From contig NZ_JANHKP010000003.1 of the NCBI RefSeq assembly GCF_024497955.1, forward strand, positions 310,001-374,000: a stretch of DNA of 64,000 bases, in the 5' to 3' direction. A program made the position numbers and the translations under genes. The notes beneath the pieces are model-generated. The model was not told where the DNA came from, ran no database searches, and worked only from the letters and a program-made list of their open reading frames with translations. This document shows, one piece after another, positions 48,630-59,002 of the stretch (position 1 is its first letter; each line of letters opens with the position of its first letter). This stretch comes from Streptomyces sp. C10-9-1 (GTDB lineage Bacteria > Actinomycetota > Actinomycetes > Streptomycetales > Streptomycetaceae).

Positions 48630-49451
48630 TCAGTGGTGCTCGGCGAGCGCGCCCTGGATGTAGGTGCAAGCCAGGAGGACAAAGACGTACGCCTGGACCG
48701 CCTGGATGAAGAGCTCGAAGAGGGTCATGACGATGACCATCACGAAGGAGACGCCCGCGTAAGCGATACCGATGCCGTTCAGCAGGTACCAGCTGGCGAT
48801 GGTGAAGAGCAGCAGCAGCGTGTGGCCCGCGAACATGTTCGCGAAGAGTCGCACGGCGTGCGTGAACGGGCGGACCAGCAGGTTCGAGAAGAGTTCGATG
48901 AACGCCGCCAGGTAGGCGACCGCACCGAGCGACTTGTCGAAGCCGGTGATGTTCTTGAACGCGCCGCCGACCCCGTGCCGCTTGAACGTCAGGGTGACCC
49001 AGGTGATGTAGACGAGCAGCGCCAGAACGGCCGGATACGAGATGATCGACGTGACCGGGAACTGCGCGACCGGGATGATCGACCACAGGTTCATCATCCA
49101 GACGAAGAAGAACAGCGCCACGATGAAGGGCACGTACTTCTCACCGTCGCGCTTGCCGATCGTCTCGTAGACCACGCCGCGGCGGATGAAGTCGTAGCCG
49201 GACTCGGCGACCATCTGCAGCTTCCCCGGCACGACCTTCGGGTTGCGGAACGCCGCCCAGAAGAAGCCGACGATGATGACCGACCCGAGCAGGGCCAGCA
49301 GCATCGTCTTGTTGAAGTACAGATTGCTGTCCCCGTCGCCCCAGAGCGGCTCGAACAGGAACGAGTGCAGGCCCGGAGCCGGAAAGCCACAACCGTCGAA
49401 GATGTGGCAGTCGGTCTCGAAGGCGAGCACCTGCGTCGGGTCAGCACTCAC
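48630..49451 (-). CDS. atpB: ATP synthase Fo subunit a
   Basis: 273 aa from GTG at 49451 with AAGGAG upstream; a longer frame starts at 49487. Five to six membrane helices. The essential Arg that faces the c ring is in THAVRLFANMFAGH. The N-terminus before the first helix contains two Cys (ETDCHIFDGCGFP), an oddity of unknown meaning. Confidence 0.95.
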   Translation of the reverse strand: MSADPTQVLAFETDCHIFDGCGFPAPGLHSFLFEPLWGDGDSNLYFNKTMLLALLGSVIIVGFFWAAFRNPKVVPGKLQMVAESGYDFIRRGVVYETIGKRDGEKYVPFIVALFFFVWMMNLWSIIPVAQFPVTSIISYPAVLALLVYITWVTLTFKRHGVGGAFKNITGFDKSLGAVAYLAAFIELFSNLLVRPFTHAVRLFANMFAGHTLLLLFTIASWYLLNGIGIAYAGVSFVMVIVMTLFELFIQAVQAYVFVLLACTYIQGALAEHH

Positions 49452-49676
49452 CGCGGGCTCCTTCAGCGTGGCGCATAGGTACGGCAACCTCGTTGTGTCG
49501 GCGCGGCGCGGAGCCGCGGGTCGGCACTGGACTGGTACTACGAATGGTGGGGCGGCAGTAGGGCATCAAGCCTCGCGAATAGGCAGGCGTCAGCTCAGAT
49601 GCCCGCGCCCGCGATGCCGCAGTTGGCACCGGACGATAGCAGGATCCCGAACGGGCACTTATACCGGCCCTACCCC

Positions 49677-50114
49677 TCACGACGAATGCCCCTTGTCTCC
49701 GGGCTTGTCACCGGCGGAGGACTCGGGTTCGACGTAGAGGATCTTGGCCTTCATGTGTGCTCGGGTCTGGGCGGCGATCCACACGAGCGTGAGCACGACC
49801 AACGTGATCGCGAACGCCCGGGGGTTGAACAGCGTGGTGTTCTTGAACACCGCGACGAAGATGAAGAGCAGCAGCAGCTGGGCCGCGTAGAGCATCAGCC
49901 CCATGGCCTGGAAGATCTGCGGCAGCGACTTGGCCACCCGCTGGAGCACGTACAGGCCGATCCCCATGAAGACGATCACCACACCCGTGGCGACCAAGGC
50001 GCCTACCGCCCCCTTGCCGCCCGCGACCACCGCACTCACGACGGCGGCAACGGCGCCGGCGGCAGCGGTCGGCACGGCGGCGTGCAGGAGATTGCGTGCG
50101 TCATTGGACGGCAT
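49677..50114 (-). CDS. atpI: ATP synthase protein I (assembly helper)
   Basis: 145 aa, four membrane helices (AAGAVAAVVSAVVAGG, GALVATGVVIVFMGIGLYV, LYAAQLLLLFIFVAVF, AFAITLVVLTLVWIAAQ). AtpI proteins help assemble the c ring or bring in magnesium; they are not part of the final enzyme. It is first in the operon, so the atp promoter lies upstream of 50114, in an AT-richer stretch near 50220-50290. Confidence 0.9.
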   Translation of the reverse strand: MPSNDARNLLHAAVPTAAAGAVAAVVSAVVAGGKGAVGALVATGVVIVFMGIGLYVLQRVAKSLPQIFQAMGLMLYAAQLLLLFIFVAVFKNTTLFNPRAFAITLVVLTLVWIAAQTRAHMKAKILYVEPESSAGDKPGDKGHSS

Positions 50115-50262
50115 GGCGGTGGCTCCGCTTTGCTGGGGGGCAGTGAATCGGGGTCGTCGAGGACGAGCCTAAACCGGTTCCGAAATGGGTCTCGGCGGCC
50201 AACGGACTGTCGCACTACGGTCCTTCGGCGCTGTCTCCGGGTCTCGTGAACGGTATCACAAA

Positions 50263-50709
50263 CTATTTGATGAGGTCTTTACCCGTACGTGTGCCAACTC
50301 TCACACATGAGAGTGACACTGCGCGTGTGTGCGCGCCGGGAAGGGTTTTTGTCTGGTAATGAGGCGATGCCTCCTCCCGCACGAAGCACACCCACACCGC
50401 TGACGTCACCTGGTGTACGGCTCCTGCACCTTCAACGTCCATGCAGTGCCCCCCGTCACGCGCCCCCGTGGCGGCCTCCCGATCCTTCTTCCGCAGCGTG
50501 CCGCCGTAGCGGAACGACTCCTTCTTCGTCGCGCGGCTGGCGGACAGCGGGTCCTTGCGGGCCGCGACCGTCACCGTGAAGCACGCCCTGCGTGCGCAGG
50601 CGCTCTCCACGCCGACCACCCTGTTGAAGCGCCTGCCGTACCGACGCTCCACCTTCACGCGGTCCGCCTGAGCGGCCACCGGGGTCTCCCGGGACGCGTC
50701 ATCCGCCAT
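50263..50709 (-). CDS. Possible small basic protein, orphan
   Basis: 148 aa from ATG at 50709. The first 75 codons have strongly G/C third positions and encode a basic, Arg/Lys/Ala-rich sequence (KVERRYGRRFNRVVGVES, RATKKESFRYGGTLRKKD). After about position 50450 the third-position GC falls and the frame runs into AT-richer DNA that probably holds the atp promoter. So the true gene may end earlier or be frameshifted; another frame there reaches a stop near 50410. No family recognised. Confidence 0.35.
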   Translation of the reverse strand: MADDASRETPVAAQADRVKVERRYGRRFNRVVGVESACARRACFTVTVAARKDPLSASRATKKESFRYGGTLRKKDREAATGARDGGHCMDVEGAGAVHQVTSAVWVCFVREEASPHYQTKTLPGAHTRAVSLSCVRVGTRTGKDLIK

Positions 50710-50961
50710 GGCGGCCGGCTGGTACGTCCCGGCTAACGCCGTTGCCACTGGTCGGGCCCACTCCGGACACCGAGCGATCTGGACCACCCTTGTCGTGACG
50801 CTCAGTGACCACGGCAGGGAGTGGAGAAGAACGGCTGAAGATCATCCAGGAACGTCACCGTCCGGTGCCCGCGCCCTGCGAAGCTCCCGGCGCGCGGCCG
50901 ACGCGCCGGGCGGAATCGGCCGAACGACGAAAAGAGTGAGACCGGTTACGCCGGTTTCCGG

Positions 50962-52290
50962 TCAGCCGCCGGTTCCCGCCCGGTCCCCTTCGTACAGCCG
51001 CCGCGCCCCCACCGCCGTCGCCCCGTTCATGCCGCTGACGCCCACACCGACCGGCACGGGCTCCTCGGCCGGAGCGGGGGCGCCGTCCGCCGGGAGTGGC
51101 GGCGCGGGGTGCCGACCGCGCACGCGGCGCCGGTAGCGGGGCGGGACGAAGGACTCCGCCCAGCGCGGGGCCCTCGGACGGAACCGGGGCAGCAGCAGGA
51201 GCACCAGGCCCACCGCGCTCAGGACCACGATCACCGGGACGATCCACATCGAGTCGGCGTGCACCGAGTAGAGCACCGCGCCGAAGGCGATCAGGCCGGA
51301 CCAGAAGTACATGATCAGCACGGCCCGGCTGTGCGAGTGGCCGATCTGGAGCAGGCGGTGGTGCAGGTGCCCCCGGTCCGCCGCGAACGGCGACTGGCCC
51401 TTCCAGGTGCGCCGGACGATCGCCAGCACCAGGTCGGCGATCGGGATCGCGATGATGGTCAGCGGGAAGATGATCGGCATGTAGACCGGCACCATGGCGT
51501 GCACCGCGTCCCGCTCCGAGCCCACGCTGTAGGCGATCCGGTCGGGGTCCACGCGCCCGGTGATGGAGATGGCCCCGGCGGCCAGCACCAGGCCGATCAG
51601 CATCGACCCGGAGTCCCCCATGAAGATCCTGGCCGGGTGCATGTTGTGCGGCAGGAAGCCCAGGCACATGCCGACCAGCACGGCCGCGAAGAGGGAGGCC
51701 GGAGCGGCGGCCTCGATCCCGTACCCGACCCACATGCGGTAGGCGTAGAGGAAGAACGCCGCCGAGGTGATGCAGACCATGCCCGCGGCGAGCCCGTCCA
51801 GGCCGTCCACGAAGTTGACCGCGTTGATGGTGATGACGACCAGGGCGACGGTCAGCAGGTTCCCCTGCCAGGCGGTGAGGGAGACCGTGCCCACACCGGG
51901 CACCGGAATCCACAGGATCGTCAGCCCCTGCGCGACCATCACGCCCGCGGCGATCATCTGCCCGCCGAGCTTGATCAGGGCGTCGATCTCGAACTTGTCG
52001 TCCAGCACGCCGATCAGCCAGATCAGGGCCGCACCGGAGAGCAGCGCCCGGGGCTCGCTCGACAACGCGAAGATGTCGTCCATGTTGAGCAGGTGGTCCG
52101 CCACGAGCAGACCCGCGCACAGGCCGCCGAACATGGCGATGCCGCCGAGTCGCGGTGTCGGTTCCCGGTGCACGTCCCGCGCCCGGATCGCCGGCATCGC
52201 GCCGGCTGCGATGGCGAACTTCCGCACCGGTCCGGTCAGCAGGTAAGTCACCGCTACCGTGACACAGAGCGTCAGCAGGTACTCGCGCAC
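50962..52290 (-). CDS. WecA/MraY-family undecaprenyl-phosphate sugar-1-phosphate transferase
   Basis: 442 aa from GTG at 52290, about eleven membrane helices. Motifs of the polyprenyl-phosphate HexNAc-1-P transferases: VHREPTPRLGGIAMF, DDKFEID, NFVDGLDGLAAG (catalytic Asp pair), FMGDSGSMLIG and the cytoplasmic HLHHRLL loop typical of WecA/TagO. It starts lipid-linked synthesis of a wall polymer by moving a sugar phosphate to undecaprenyl phosphate. The 70-residue C-terminal tail is Pro/Gly-rich and cytoplasmic. An LCP ligase of the sort that attaches such polymers is encoded at 57689. Confidence 0.9.
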   Translation of the reverse strand: MREYLLTLCVTVAVTYLLTGPVRKFAIAAGAMPAIRARDVHREPTPRLGGIAMFGGLCAGLLVADHLLNMDDIFALSSEPRALLSGAALIWLIGVLDDKFEIDALIKLGGQMIAAGVMVAQGLTILWIPVPGVGTVSLTAWQGNLLTVALVVITINAVNFVDGLDGLAAGMVCITSAAFFLYAYRMWVGYGIEAAAPASLFAAVLVGMCLGFLPHNMHPARIFMGDSGSMLIGLVLAAGAISITGRVDPDRIAYSVGSERDAVHAMVPVYMPIIFPLTIIAIPIADLVLAIVRRTWKGQSPFAADRGHLHHRLLQIGHSHSRAVLIMYFWSGLIAFGAVLYSVHADSMWIVPVIVVLSAVGLVLLLLPRFRPRAPRWAESFVPPRYRRRVRGRHPAPPLPADGAPAPAEEPVPVGVGVSGMNGATAVGARRLYEGDRAGTGG

Positions 52291-52392
52291 TGAATCCCCA
52301 TGTGTTGGACGACGCGCCGATCCACACCTTAGGACATACGACGGGCCACGACGGCCGACGGTTGCACGGCCGTCCCGCGCGCGCCCGTACCG

Positions 52393-53688
52393 TCACTCCC
52401 CGTGACGCTCGACGACCGCCGGCGGGTAGGGCGGGAAGGCCGCCGCCATCTCCGCCACCTGTTCGCGCACACGGTCCTCCTCGCGGAGCGCCGCCGCGAA
52501 GAGGGAGGCGATCCGGGCCATCTCCGGGCGGCCCATGCCCTGGGTGGTGACCGCCGCGGTGCCGAGCCGGATGCCGCGGCCGTCCCCGTAGGGCAGCGCG
52601 CAGGTGTCGAGCACGATGCCCGCGGCGGCCAGGCGGCTGCGGGCCGTCCGGCCGTCGACGCCCAGGGCCGCCGGGTCGGCGCCGACGATGTGGGTGTCGG
52701 TGCCGCCCGTGAGCACGGCCAGCCCCTCCGCCTCCAGTCCCTCCGCCAGCTCCCGGGCGTTGGCGACGACCTGGTGCGCGTAGGCGGTGAACGCGGGCGT
52801 GGCCGCCTCGCCGAAGGCCACGGCCTTGGCGGCGATGGTGTGCATCTGCGCACCGCCCTGGGTGAAGGGGAACACCGCACGGTCGATCCGGTCGGCCAGC
52901 TCCGCCCCGCACAGCAGCATCCCGCCGCGCGGCCCGCGCAGCACCTTGTGGGTGGTCGCGCAGACCACGTCGGCGTACGGCACCGGGTTCGGTGCGGCAC
53001 CGCCCGCGACCAGCCCGATGGGGTGCGCGGCGTCCGCGATCAGATACGCGCCCACCTCGTCGGCGACCTCCCGGAAAGCCGCGTAGTCCGGGTGGCGCGG
53101 ATAGGAGATCGAGCCGCAGACGATCGCCTTCGGTCGGTGCTGCCGCGCCAGCCTGCGCAGCTGCCCGTAGTCGATGAGGCCCGTCTCCGGGTCGATCCCG
53201 TAGCCGACGAAGTCGAACCAGCGCCCGGAGAAGTTGGCGGGCGAGCCGTGGGTCAGATGGCCCCCGAAGTGCAGGCCCAGCGCCAGTACGGTGTCGCCGG
53301 GCCGCAGCAGCGCCGCGTAGGCCGCGAGGACCGCCGAGGATCCCGAGTGGGGCTGGACGTTCGCGTGCTCGCAGCCGAAGAGGGCGGTGGCGCGCTCGGT
53401 CGCGAGGCGCTCGGCGGCGTCGACCAGCTCGCAGCCGCCGTGGTGGCGGGCGCCCGGATAGCCCTCGGCGTACTTGTTGGCGAGCGGGGAGCCGAGTGCG
53501 GCGAGCACCGCGGGCGAGGTGAAGTTCTCGGCGGCGATGAGCTGGAGCCCGCCGGCCTGCCGCTGGGACTCCGCGAGGAGGATGTCGGCGGCCTGCGGGT
53601 CCTGGCGGCGCAGCGCCGCGAAGGCCGGGTCGTCGTGGAGGACGGCGGGTGCGAGGGGGGCGGGACGCACTTCGGAGGATGCGGACAT
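52393..53688 (-). CDS. glyA: Serine hydroxymethyltransferase
   Basis: 431 aa from MSASSEVRPAP. PLP enzyme exchanging a one-carbon unit between serine and tetrahydrofolate. The Schiff-base Lys is in ATTHKVLRGPRGG; NVQPHSGSSAV and DAAHPIGLVAGG are typical. Streptomyces usually carry more than one SHMT; some sequence choices (PIGLVAGG where many have HIAGLIA) suggest this is the secondary copy. Same strand as the transferase downstream. Confidence 0.9.
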   Translation of the reverse strand: MSASSEVRPAPLAPAVLHDDPAFAALRRQDPQAADILLAESQRQAGGLQLIAAENFTSPAVLAALGSPLANKYAEGYPGARHHGGCELVDAAERLATERATALFGCEHANVQPHSGSSAVLAAYAALLRPGDTVLALGLHFGGHLTHGSPANFSGRWFDFVGYGIDPETGLIDYGQLRRLARQHRPKAIVCGSISYPRHPDYAAFREVADEVGAYLIADAAHPIGLVAGGAAPNPVPYADVVCATTHKVLRGPRGGMLLCGAELADRIDRAVFPFTQGGAQMHTIAAKAVAFGEAATPAFTAYAHQVVANARELAEGLEAEGLAVLTGGTDTHIVGADPAALGVDGRTARSRLAAAGIVLDTCALPYGDGRGIRLGTAAVTTQGMGRPEMARIASLFAAALREEDRVREQVAEMAAAFPPYPPAVVERHGE

Positions 53689-53843
53689 GACGGCTCCGTG
53701 CCTCGGAGGGGAGCGGCGGCACCTCCAATGTAGGACCGTGCCCCGCCGCGTGCGCGCCCTGTACCGCCGCATCCCGCCCCCGCTGCCCCCGTCCGCCCCC
53801 GTGGCGTGCGTACGGCCCCGGCCCCGTGGGGCGGCTGGGCCGG

Positions 53844-54494
53844 TCAGCGCCGGGTGGGGACCCCGGTGAGCGCCGTGACCACCGGGTCGAGCGCCTGGTG
53901 GATCTCCTCCCCGATCGAGCGGAAGAAGGTGATCGGCGCCCCGTACGGGTCGAAGACCTCGTCCGCGTCGGGGCTCGGGGCGAGCAGCCAGCCGCGCAGG
54001 GCGGCCGCGGCGTGCACCAGGGCCCGGGCCCGCTCCACGACGCCCTCCTGCCGCGGGTCCGGGAGGGTGGCCGGGTCTATGGCCCGGACCAGGCGGGTGA
54101 ACTCCTTGAGCGTGAAGGTCCTCAGCCCGGCCGAGTGGCCCATGGAGATGACCTGGGCGCGGTGGTCACGGGTCGCGGTGAGCACCAGGTCGGCGCGGAT
54201 GACGTGCTCGTCGAGCAGTTCCCGGCCGACGAAGCCGCTCGCGTCCGCACCGAAGTCCGCGAGGACGGTCTCCGCGTTCGCCTCCATGGGCGCGCCCTCG
54301 TGGCCCCAGGTACCGGCGCTCTCCACGACCAGGCCGCCGGAGAGCGGGTCGCCCAGCCGGTCGCAGAGGGCATGCCGGGTCAGCCGCTCGGTGATGGGCG
54401 AGCGGCAGACGTTGCCGGTGCTGACGTGGAGGATGCGGAAGGCCGGTACGGGGCCCGCGGGGTCCGCTATGCCACGCCCCTCGGCGGCGGTCAC
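53844..54494 (-). CDS. Low-molecular-weight PTP-like protein, catalytic Cys replaced by Ser
   Basis: 216 aa. The fold and flanking motifs match LMW protein-tyrosine phosphatases: P-loop VSTGNVCRSP (residues 24-33), SAGTWGHEGAP, and the general-acid DP at 146-147. The family P-loop is C-x5-R-S; here the first position is Ser25 (codon AGC) with Arg31 kept. Loss of the nucleophile should abolish normal phosphatase activity, so it may bind phosphate or phosphoproteins. It has a 15-residue N-terminal extension. It lies between tsaC and glyA in a run of leftward genes. Confidence 0.8.
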   Translation of the reverse strand: MTAAEGRGIADPAGPVPAFRILHVSTGNVCRSPITERLTRHALCDRLGDPLSGGLVVESAGTWGHEGAPMEANAETVLADFGADASGFVGRELLDEHVIRADLVLTATRDHRAQVISMGHSAGLRTFTLKEFTRLVRAIDPATLPDPRQEGVVERARALVHAAAALRGWLLAPSPDADEVFDPYGAPITFFRSIGEEIHQALDPVVTALTGVPTRR

Positions 54495-54522
54495 CGCGGC
54501 CGCCCCCGGTCGTTCTCCTGCG

Positions 54523-55170
54523 TCACGGGGCCACCTCGAGGTCGGGTACGACCTTGCGGAGCTCCTCGGCGGAGAGTGCGCCCTCGCGCAGCAGGACGGG
54601 CACGGGGCTCGTGACGTCGACGATGGAGGACGGGACGATGCCCGGGGTGGGGCCGCCGTCCAGGTACACGGAGACGGCGTCGCCGAGCATCCCCTGCGCG
54701 GAGTCGCAGTCCTCGGGGGCGGGGTGTCCCGTGAGGTTGGCGCTGGAGACGGCCATCGGGCCGACCTCGGTGAGCAGTTCGATGGCCACCGGGTGCAGGG
54801 GCATCCGGATCGCGACCGTCCCGCGGGTGTCGCCCAGGTCCCACTGGAGGGACGGCTGGTGCCGGGTGACCAGGGTCAGGGCGCCGGGCCAGAAGGCGTC
54901 GACGAGTTCCCAGGCCGCCTCGGAGAAGTCCGTGACGAGGCCGTGCAGCGTGTTCGGCGAGCCGATGAGCACCGGGGTGGGCATGTTGCGGCCGCGCCCC
55001 TTCGCCGCCAGCAGGTCGGCGACGGCCTCGGAGGTGAAGGCGTCCGCGCCGATGCCGTAGACGGTGTCGGTGGGCAGCACGACGAGTTCGCCGCGGCGGA
55101 CGGCCGAGGCGGCCTCCCTCAGGCCGTTGGCGCGGTCCGTCAGGTCGTTGCAGTCGTATCGCCGAGCCAT
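54523..55170 (-). CDS. tsaC: Threonylcarbamoyl-AMP synthase (TsaC/Sua5/YrdC)
   Basis: 215 aa. It makes threonylcarbamoyl-AMP from threonine, bicarbonate and ATP for t6A37 modification of ANN-decoding tRNAs. Motifs: LPTDTVYGIGADA, KGRGRNMPTPVLI, WPGALTLV and SSANLTGHPAPED. There is no long Sua5 extension, so TsaC type. It follows prmC by 29 bp and precedes the PTP-like gene by 28 bp, so they probably share a transcript. Confidence 0.92.
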   Translation of the reverse strand: MARRYDCNDLTDRANGLREAASAVRRGELVVLPTDTVYGIGADAFTSEAVADLLAAKGRGRNMPTPVLIGSPNTLHGLVTDFSEAAWELVDAFWPGALTLVTRHQPSLQWDLGDTRGTVAIRMPLHPVAIELLTEVGPMAVSSANLTGHPAPEDCDSAQGMLGDAVSVYLDGGPTPGIVPSSIVDVTSPVPVLLREGALSAEELRKVVPDLEVAP

Positions 55171-55199
55171 CTAACGAGCCTCCTCGTACGCGTGCCTGG

Positions 55200-56081
55200 T
55201 CATGGCATCGCCTTGCGCGCGGTCGCGAACCGCGGCCGCCTGTTCAGATCGGGGTGGTCGGCCGCGTCGGCCCAGCCGGACTCCTCGTTGAAGATCCACG
55301 GGACCTGGCCGCCCTGCGTGTCGGCGTGCTCGACGACGACGAGCCCGCCCGGACGCAGCAGGCGGTGTGCGGTGCGCTCGATACCGCGGATGGTGTCCAG
55401 GCCGTCCTCGCCGGAGAACAGCGCCATCTGGGGATCGTGGTCGCGGGCCTCGGGCGCCACGTACTCCCACTCGGTGAGCGGGATGTAGGGCGGGTTGGAG
55501 ATCACCAGGTCGACCTGGCCGTCGAACTCCGGGAGCGCGGTGAGCGCGTCGCCCTGGTGGACGGTGACCCGGGAGCCCTCCGCGTTGCGCCGGGCCCAGC
55601 GCAGGGCGTCGTCGGACAGCTCCACGGCGTGCACCCGCGAGCGCGGCACCTCCTGGGCCATGGCGAGCGCGATGGCGCCGGAGCCGGTGCACAGGTCGAC
55701 GATGAGCGGTTCGACGACGTCCATGGCGCGCACGGCCTCTATGGCCCAGCCCACCACGGACTCGGTCTCCGGTCTGGGGACGAACACGCCGGGCCCCACC
55801 TGGAGCTCCAGGTACCGGAAGAAGGCGCGCCCGGTGATGTGCTGGAGGGGCTCGCGGGCCTCGCGCCGCGCGACGGCCTCCCAGTAGCGGGCGTCGAAGT
55901 CGGCGTCCTTGACCAGGTGCAGCTCCCCCCGCTTCACCTGGTGGACGAAGGCGGCGAGTTCCTCCGCGTCGAAGCGGGGCGAGGGCACACCGGCGTCGGC
56001 CAGGCGCTGGGTGGCCTGGGCCACCTCGGCGAGCAGCAGACTGCGGGGACCTGGGGGGCGCCCCCCAGAAGGTGACTGCAC
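55200..56081 (-). CDS. prmC: Release factor glutamine methyltransferase
   Basis: 293 aa from GTG at 56081 with GGAGG 6 bases upstream. It methylates the GGQ Gln of release factors. N-terminal helical domain, then the SAM fold VDLCTGSGAIALAMA and catalytic NPPYIP. The first 14 or so residues (QSPSGGRPPGPRS) are encoded by an 18-bp perfect palindrome (CTGGGGGGC and its complement) and look like an insertion; the family normally begins near LLLAEVAQAT. prfA, its substrate gene, is 55 bp upstream. Confidence 0.93.
   Translation of the reverse strand: MQSPSGGRPPGPRSLLLAEVAQATQRLADAGVPSPRFDAEELAAFVHQVKRGELHLVKDADFDARYWEAVARREAREPLQHITGRAFFRYLELQVGPGVFVPRPETESVVGWAIEAVRAMDVVEPLIVDLCTGSGAIALAMAQEVPRSRVHAVELSDDALRWARRNAEGSRVTVHQGDALTALPEFDGQVDLVISNPPYIPLTEWEYVAPEARDHDPQMALFSGEDGLDTIRGIERTAHRLLRPGGLVVVEHADTQGGQVPWIFNEESGWADAADHPDLNRRPRFATARKAMP
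56051..56068. repeat. REP-like palindrome inside the prmC 5' end
   Basis: CTGGGGGGC followed by GCCCCCCAG, a perfect 18-bp palindrome within codons 5-11 of prmC. Its core matches the palindrome in the atpH-atpA gap. It seems to have inserted in frame near the start codon, adding residues to the protein. Confidence 0.5.
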
Positions 56082-56136
56082 GCTGGTCCTCCGGTGCGGG
56101 TGCGGGTGGGTGTCGGGCGGTGGGGCGGCGGGCGGA

Positions 56137-57207
<1,071 letters not shown>

Positions 57208-57259
57208 GGTCGGGCTCCTGGTCTCTACACGTGGGGTGGCTGCTCGGAACGGACAAAAC

Positions 57260-57302
57260 GCCGGTCCCGGCCGCCCGTGGACCGGGGCGGCCGAGGACCG
57301 GC
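57260..57302 (-). terminator. rpmE intrinsic terminator with T-run
   Basis: GCCGGTCC pairs with GGACCGGC and, inside it, CGGCCGCCC with GGGCGGCCG. On the minus strand the stem is followed by CGTTTTG, a true T-run, rare among terminators in this window. It lies 11 bp after the rpmE stop. Confidence 0.8.
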
Positions 57303-57313
57303 GCAGTGGCTCG

Positions 57314-57538
57314 CTACTTCTTGGCGGAGCCGGCAGCCTTGCCGAAGCGGGCCTCGAAGCGGGCCACACGGCCACCGGTGTCGAGGATCTTCTGCTTGCC
57401 CGTGTAGAACGGGTGGCACTCGGAGCAGACCTCGGCACGGATGCTGCCGCCGCCGATGGTGCTGCGGGTGGTGAACGACGCGCCGCAGGTGCAGCTGACC
57501 TGGGTCTCGACGTACTCGGGGTGGATGTCGCGCTTCAA
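57314..57538 (-). CDS. rpmE: 50S ribosomal protein L31, zinc-binding type
   Basis: 74 aa from TTG at 57538 (GGAG 4-8 bases upstream); the frame continues upstream but the family starts with (M)[10 protein letters not shown]. The CTCG and CSEC pairs form the zinc site of the Cys-containing L31 form, which is replaced by a Cys-free paralogue under zinc starvation in many Streptomyces. The paralogue is not in this window. Confidence 0.95.
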   Translation of the reverse strand: MKRDIHPEYVETQVSCTCGASFTTRSTIGGGSIRAEVCSECHPFYTGKQKILDTGGRVARFEARFGKAAGSAKK

Positions 57539-57688
57539 GGTGTCTCCTCGTTTCCGGAGGGCGCCGGGTCGCACGGGCGGGATGCGGGTGCGTGAACCGG
57601 AGCCGACGTACCAGTCTGCCAGGACCGGCCGTATCTCCCAAAACCGGGGTGGCCGCCCCGGTATTCCCCCCTCCTGCCCGCAGGGGGC

Positions 57689-58819
57689 TCAGCCTCCGGC
57701 GGCCACCACCGCCGCGGCCTGGCCGCGGTCGGCCGCGGAGTCCCGGAGGGCGGATCCGGGGATCGGGCGGTCCTGCTTCAGCGCCCGCCAGACCTCGGTG
57801 GCCCCGGGTTCCACGGGGACGACGCGGTTGGGGTCGACCGGGTCGTAGCGGACCGGCAGGGTCACCAGGGACACGTCGTCGGCGCCCAGGTCGCCGAGCC
57901 CGCGTGCGAAGCCCACCAGCTCGTTCACCGAGTCGAGGCCGGAGTCCGGTGTGACCGCGCGGGCAGCGGTGCCCGCCAGGTCCAGCAGCCGCTTGGGGTT
58001 GCCGAGCACGCCGACGTCCCGCACCTGGTCGACGAAGGCCCGGACGAAGGCCTGCTGGAGCTCGATGCGGCCGAGGTCGCTGCCGTCGCCGACGCCCTTG
58101 CGGGTGCGCACCAGGGCGAGGGACTGCTCGCCGTCCAGGGTGTGGGTCCCCGGCTCCAGGTCGAGGCGGCTGTCGGCGTCGCGGAGGGGCTCGGTGGTGG
58201 TGATCTCCACCCCGCCGAGCGCGTCGACCAGCTCCGTGAAGCCGGTGAAGTCGACCTCCAGGTAGTGGTCCATGCGGATGCCGGACATCGCCTCGACGGT
58301 CTTGACCGCACAGGCCGGGCCGCCCGTCTCGTAGGCGGTGTTGAACATGGCCCGCGCGGCGCCGGGGGCCTCGGTGCCGTCGGCGCGGGTGCAGTCGGGG
58401 CGCTCGACCAGGGTGTCGCGGGGGATGGACACCACCGAGGCGGCGGTGCGGCCGGTGTGGACGTGGACGACCATGGCGGTGTCGGAGCGGGCGGCGCCCC
58501 CGTCCCGGCCGTAGGCGCCGTTGTCGCCGGCGCGGGAGTCCGAGCCGAGCACCAGGATGTCCATCGAGCCGTCGTCGAGGTTCTTGGGACGCTCGGTGCC
58601 GAGGGCCTGGTCGATGTCGACGCCGTCGATGCTGCCCTGGAGCGTGAAGTACGCGTAGGCCAGGCCGGAACCCGCGACCAGCAGGGCGGCGGCCGTGGTC
58701 CAGGCCGCTGCCAGGCCGATGCGGCGGGCCGTCCCGTGGTGTCTCCGGCGCTCGCCGGTGTCGCCTATGGCGCCCTCCGGGCCGCCGTCGCCGCGGCCCT
58801 GACTGCTCTGCTCGGACAT
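57689..58819 (-). CDS. LytR-CpsA-Psr (LCP) family cell-wall polymer ligase
   Basis: 376 aa from ATG at 58819 after GAGGAG. Short cytoplasmic N-terminus, one membrane helix ([24 protein letters not shown]), then the extracellular LCP domain: [38 protein letters not shown], and [18 protein letters not shown]. The Asp and Arg residues in these motifs bind the pyrophosphate-linked substrate. LCP proteins attach teichoic acids or other glycopolymers to peptidoglycan. The WecA-like gene nearby fits the same wall-polymer theme. Confidence 0.92.
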   Translation of the reverse strand: MSEQSSQGRGDGGPEGAIGDTGERRRHHGTARRIGLAAAWTTAAALLVAGSGLAYAYFTLQGSIDGVDIDQALGTERPKNLDDGSMDILVLGSDSRAGDNGAYGRDGGAARSDTAMVVHVHTGRTAASVVSIPRDTLVERPDCTRADGTEAPGAARAMFNTAYETGGPACAVKTVEAMSGIRMDHYLEVDFTGFTELVDALGGVEITTTEPLRDADSRLDLEPGTHTLDGEQSLALVRTRKGVGDGSDLGRIELQQAFVRAFVDQVRDVGVLGNPKRLLDLAGTAARAVTPDSGLDSVNELVGFARGLGDLGADDVSLVTLPVRYDPVDPNRVVPVEPGATEVWRALKQDRPIPGSALRDSAADRGQAAAVVAAGG

Positions 58820-59002
58820 GCTCTCCTCGGCTCTCCTGGGCCCGCCGCGCGGTGCGGCCGGGGCCGTCGGGCTGTGCCGGACTCGGCGGGTGCCGGGTGG
58901 GAGCGCGCCGCCCGTGCGCCCGGCGATGTGCCGGGTACCCCGCGGGGCGTGCGGCATCCCCCTCAGCGTGGCACGGGTGTCTGAGAGCGCCCTGAGAACG
59001 CG

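Noticed and set aside
53844..54494. Active protein-tyrosine phosphatase
   Set aside because: The nucleophilic Cys of the P-loop is Ser, read directly from the AGC codon.
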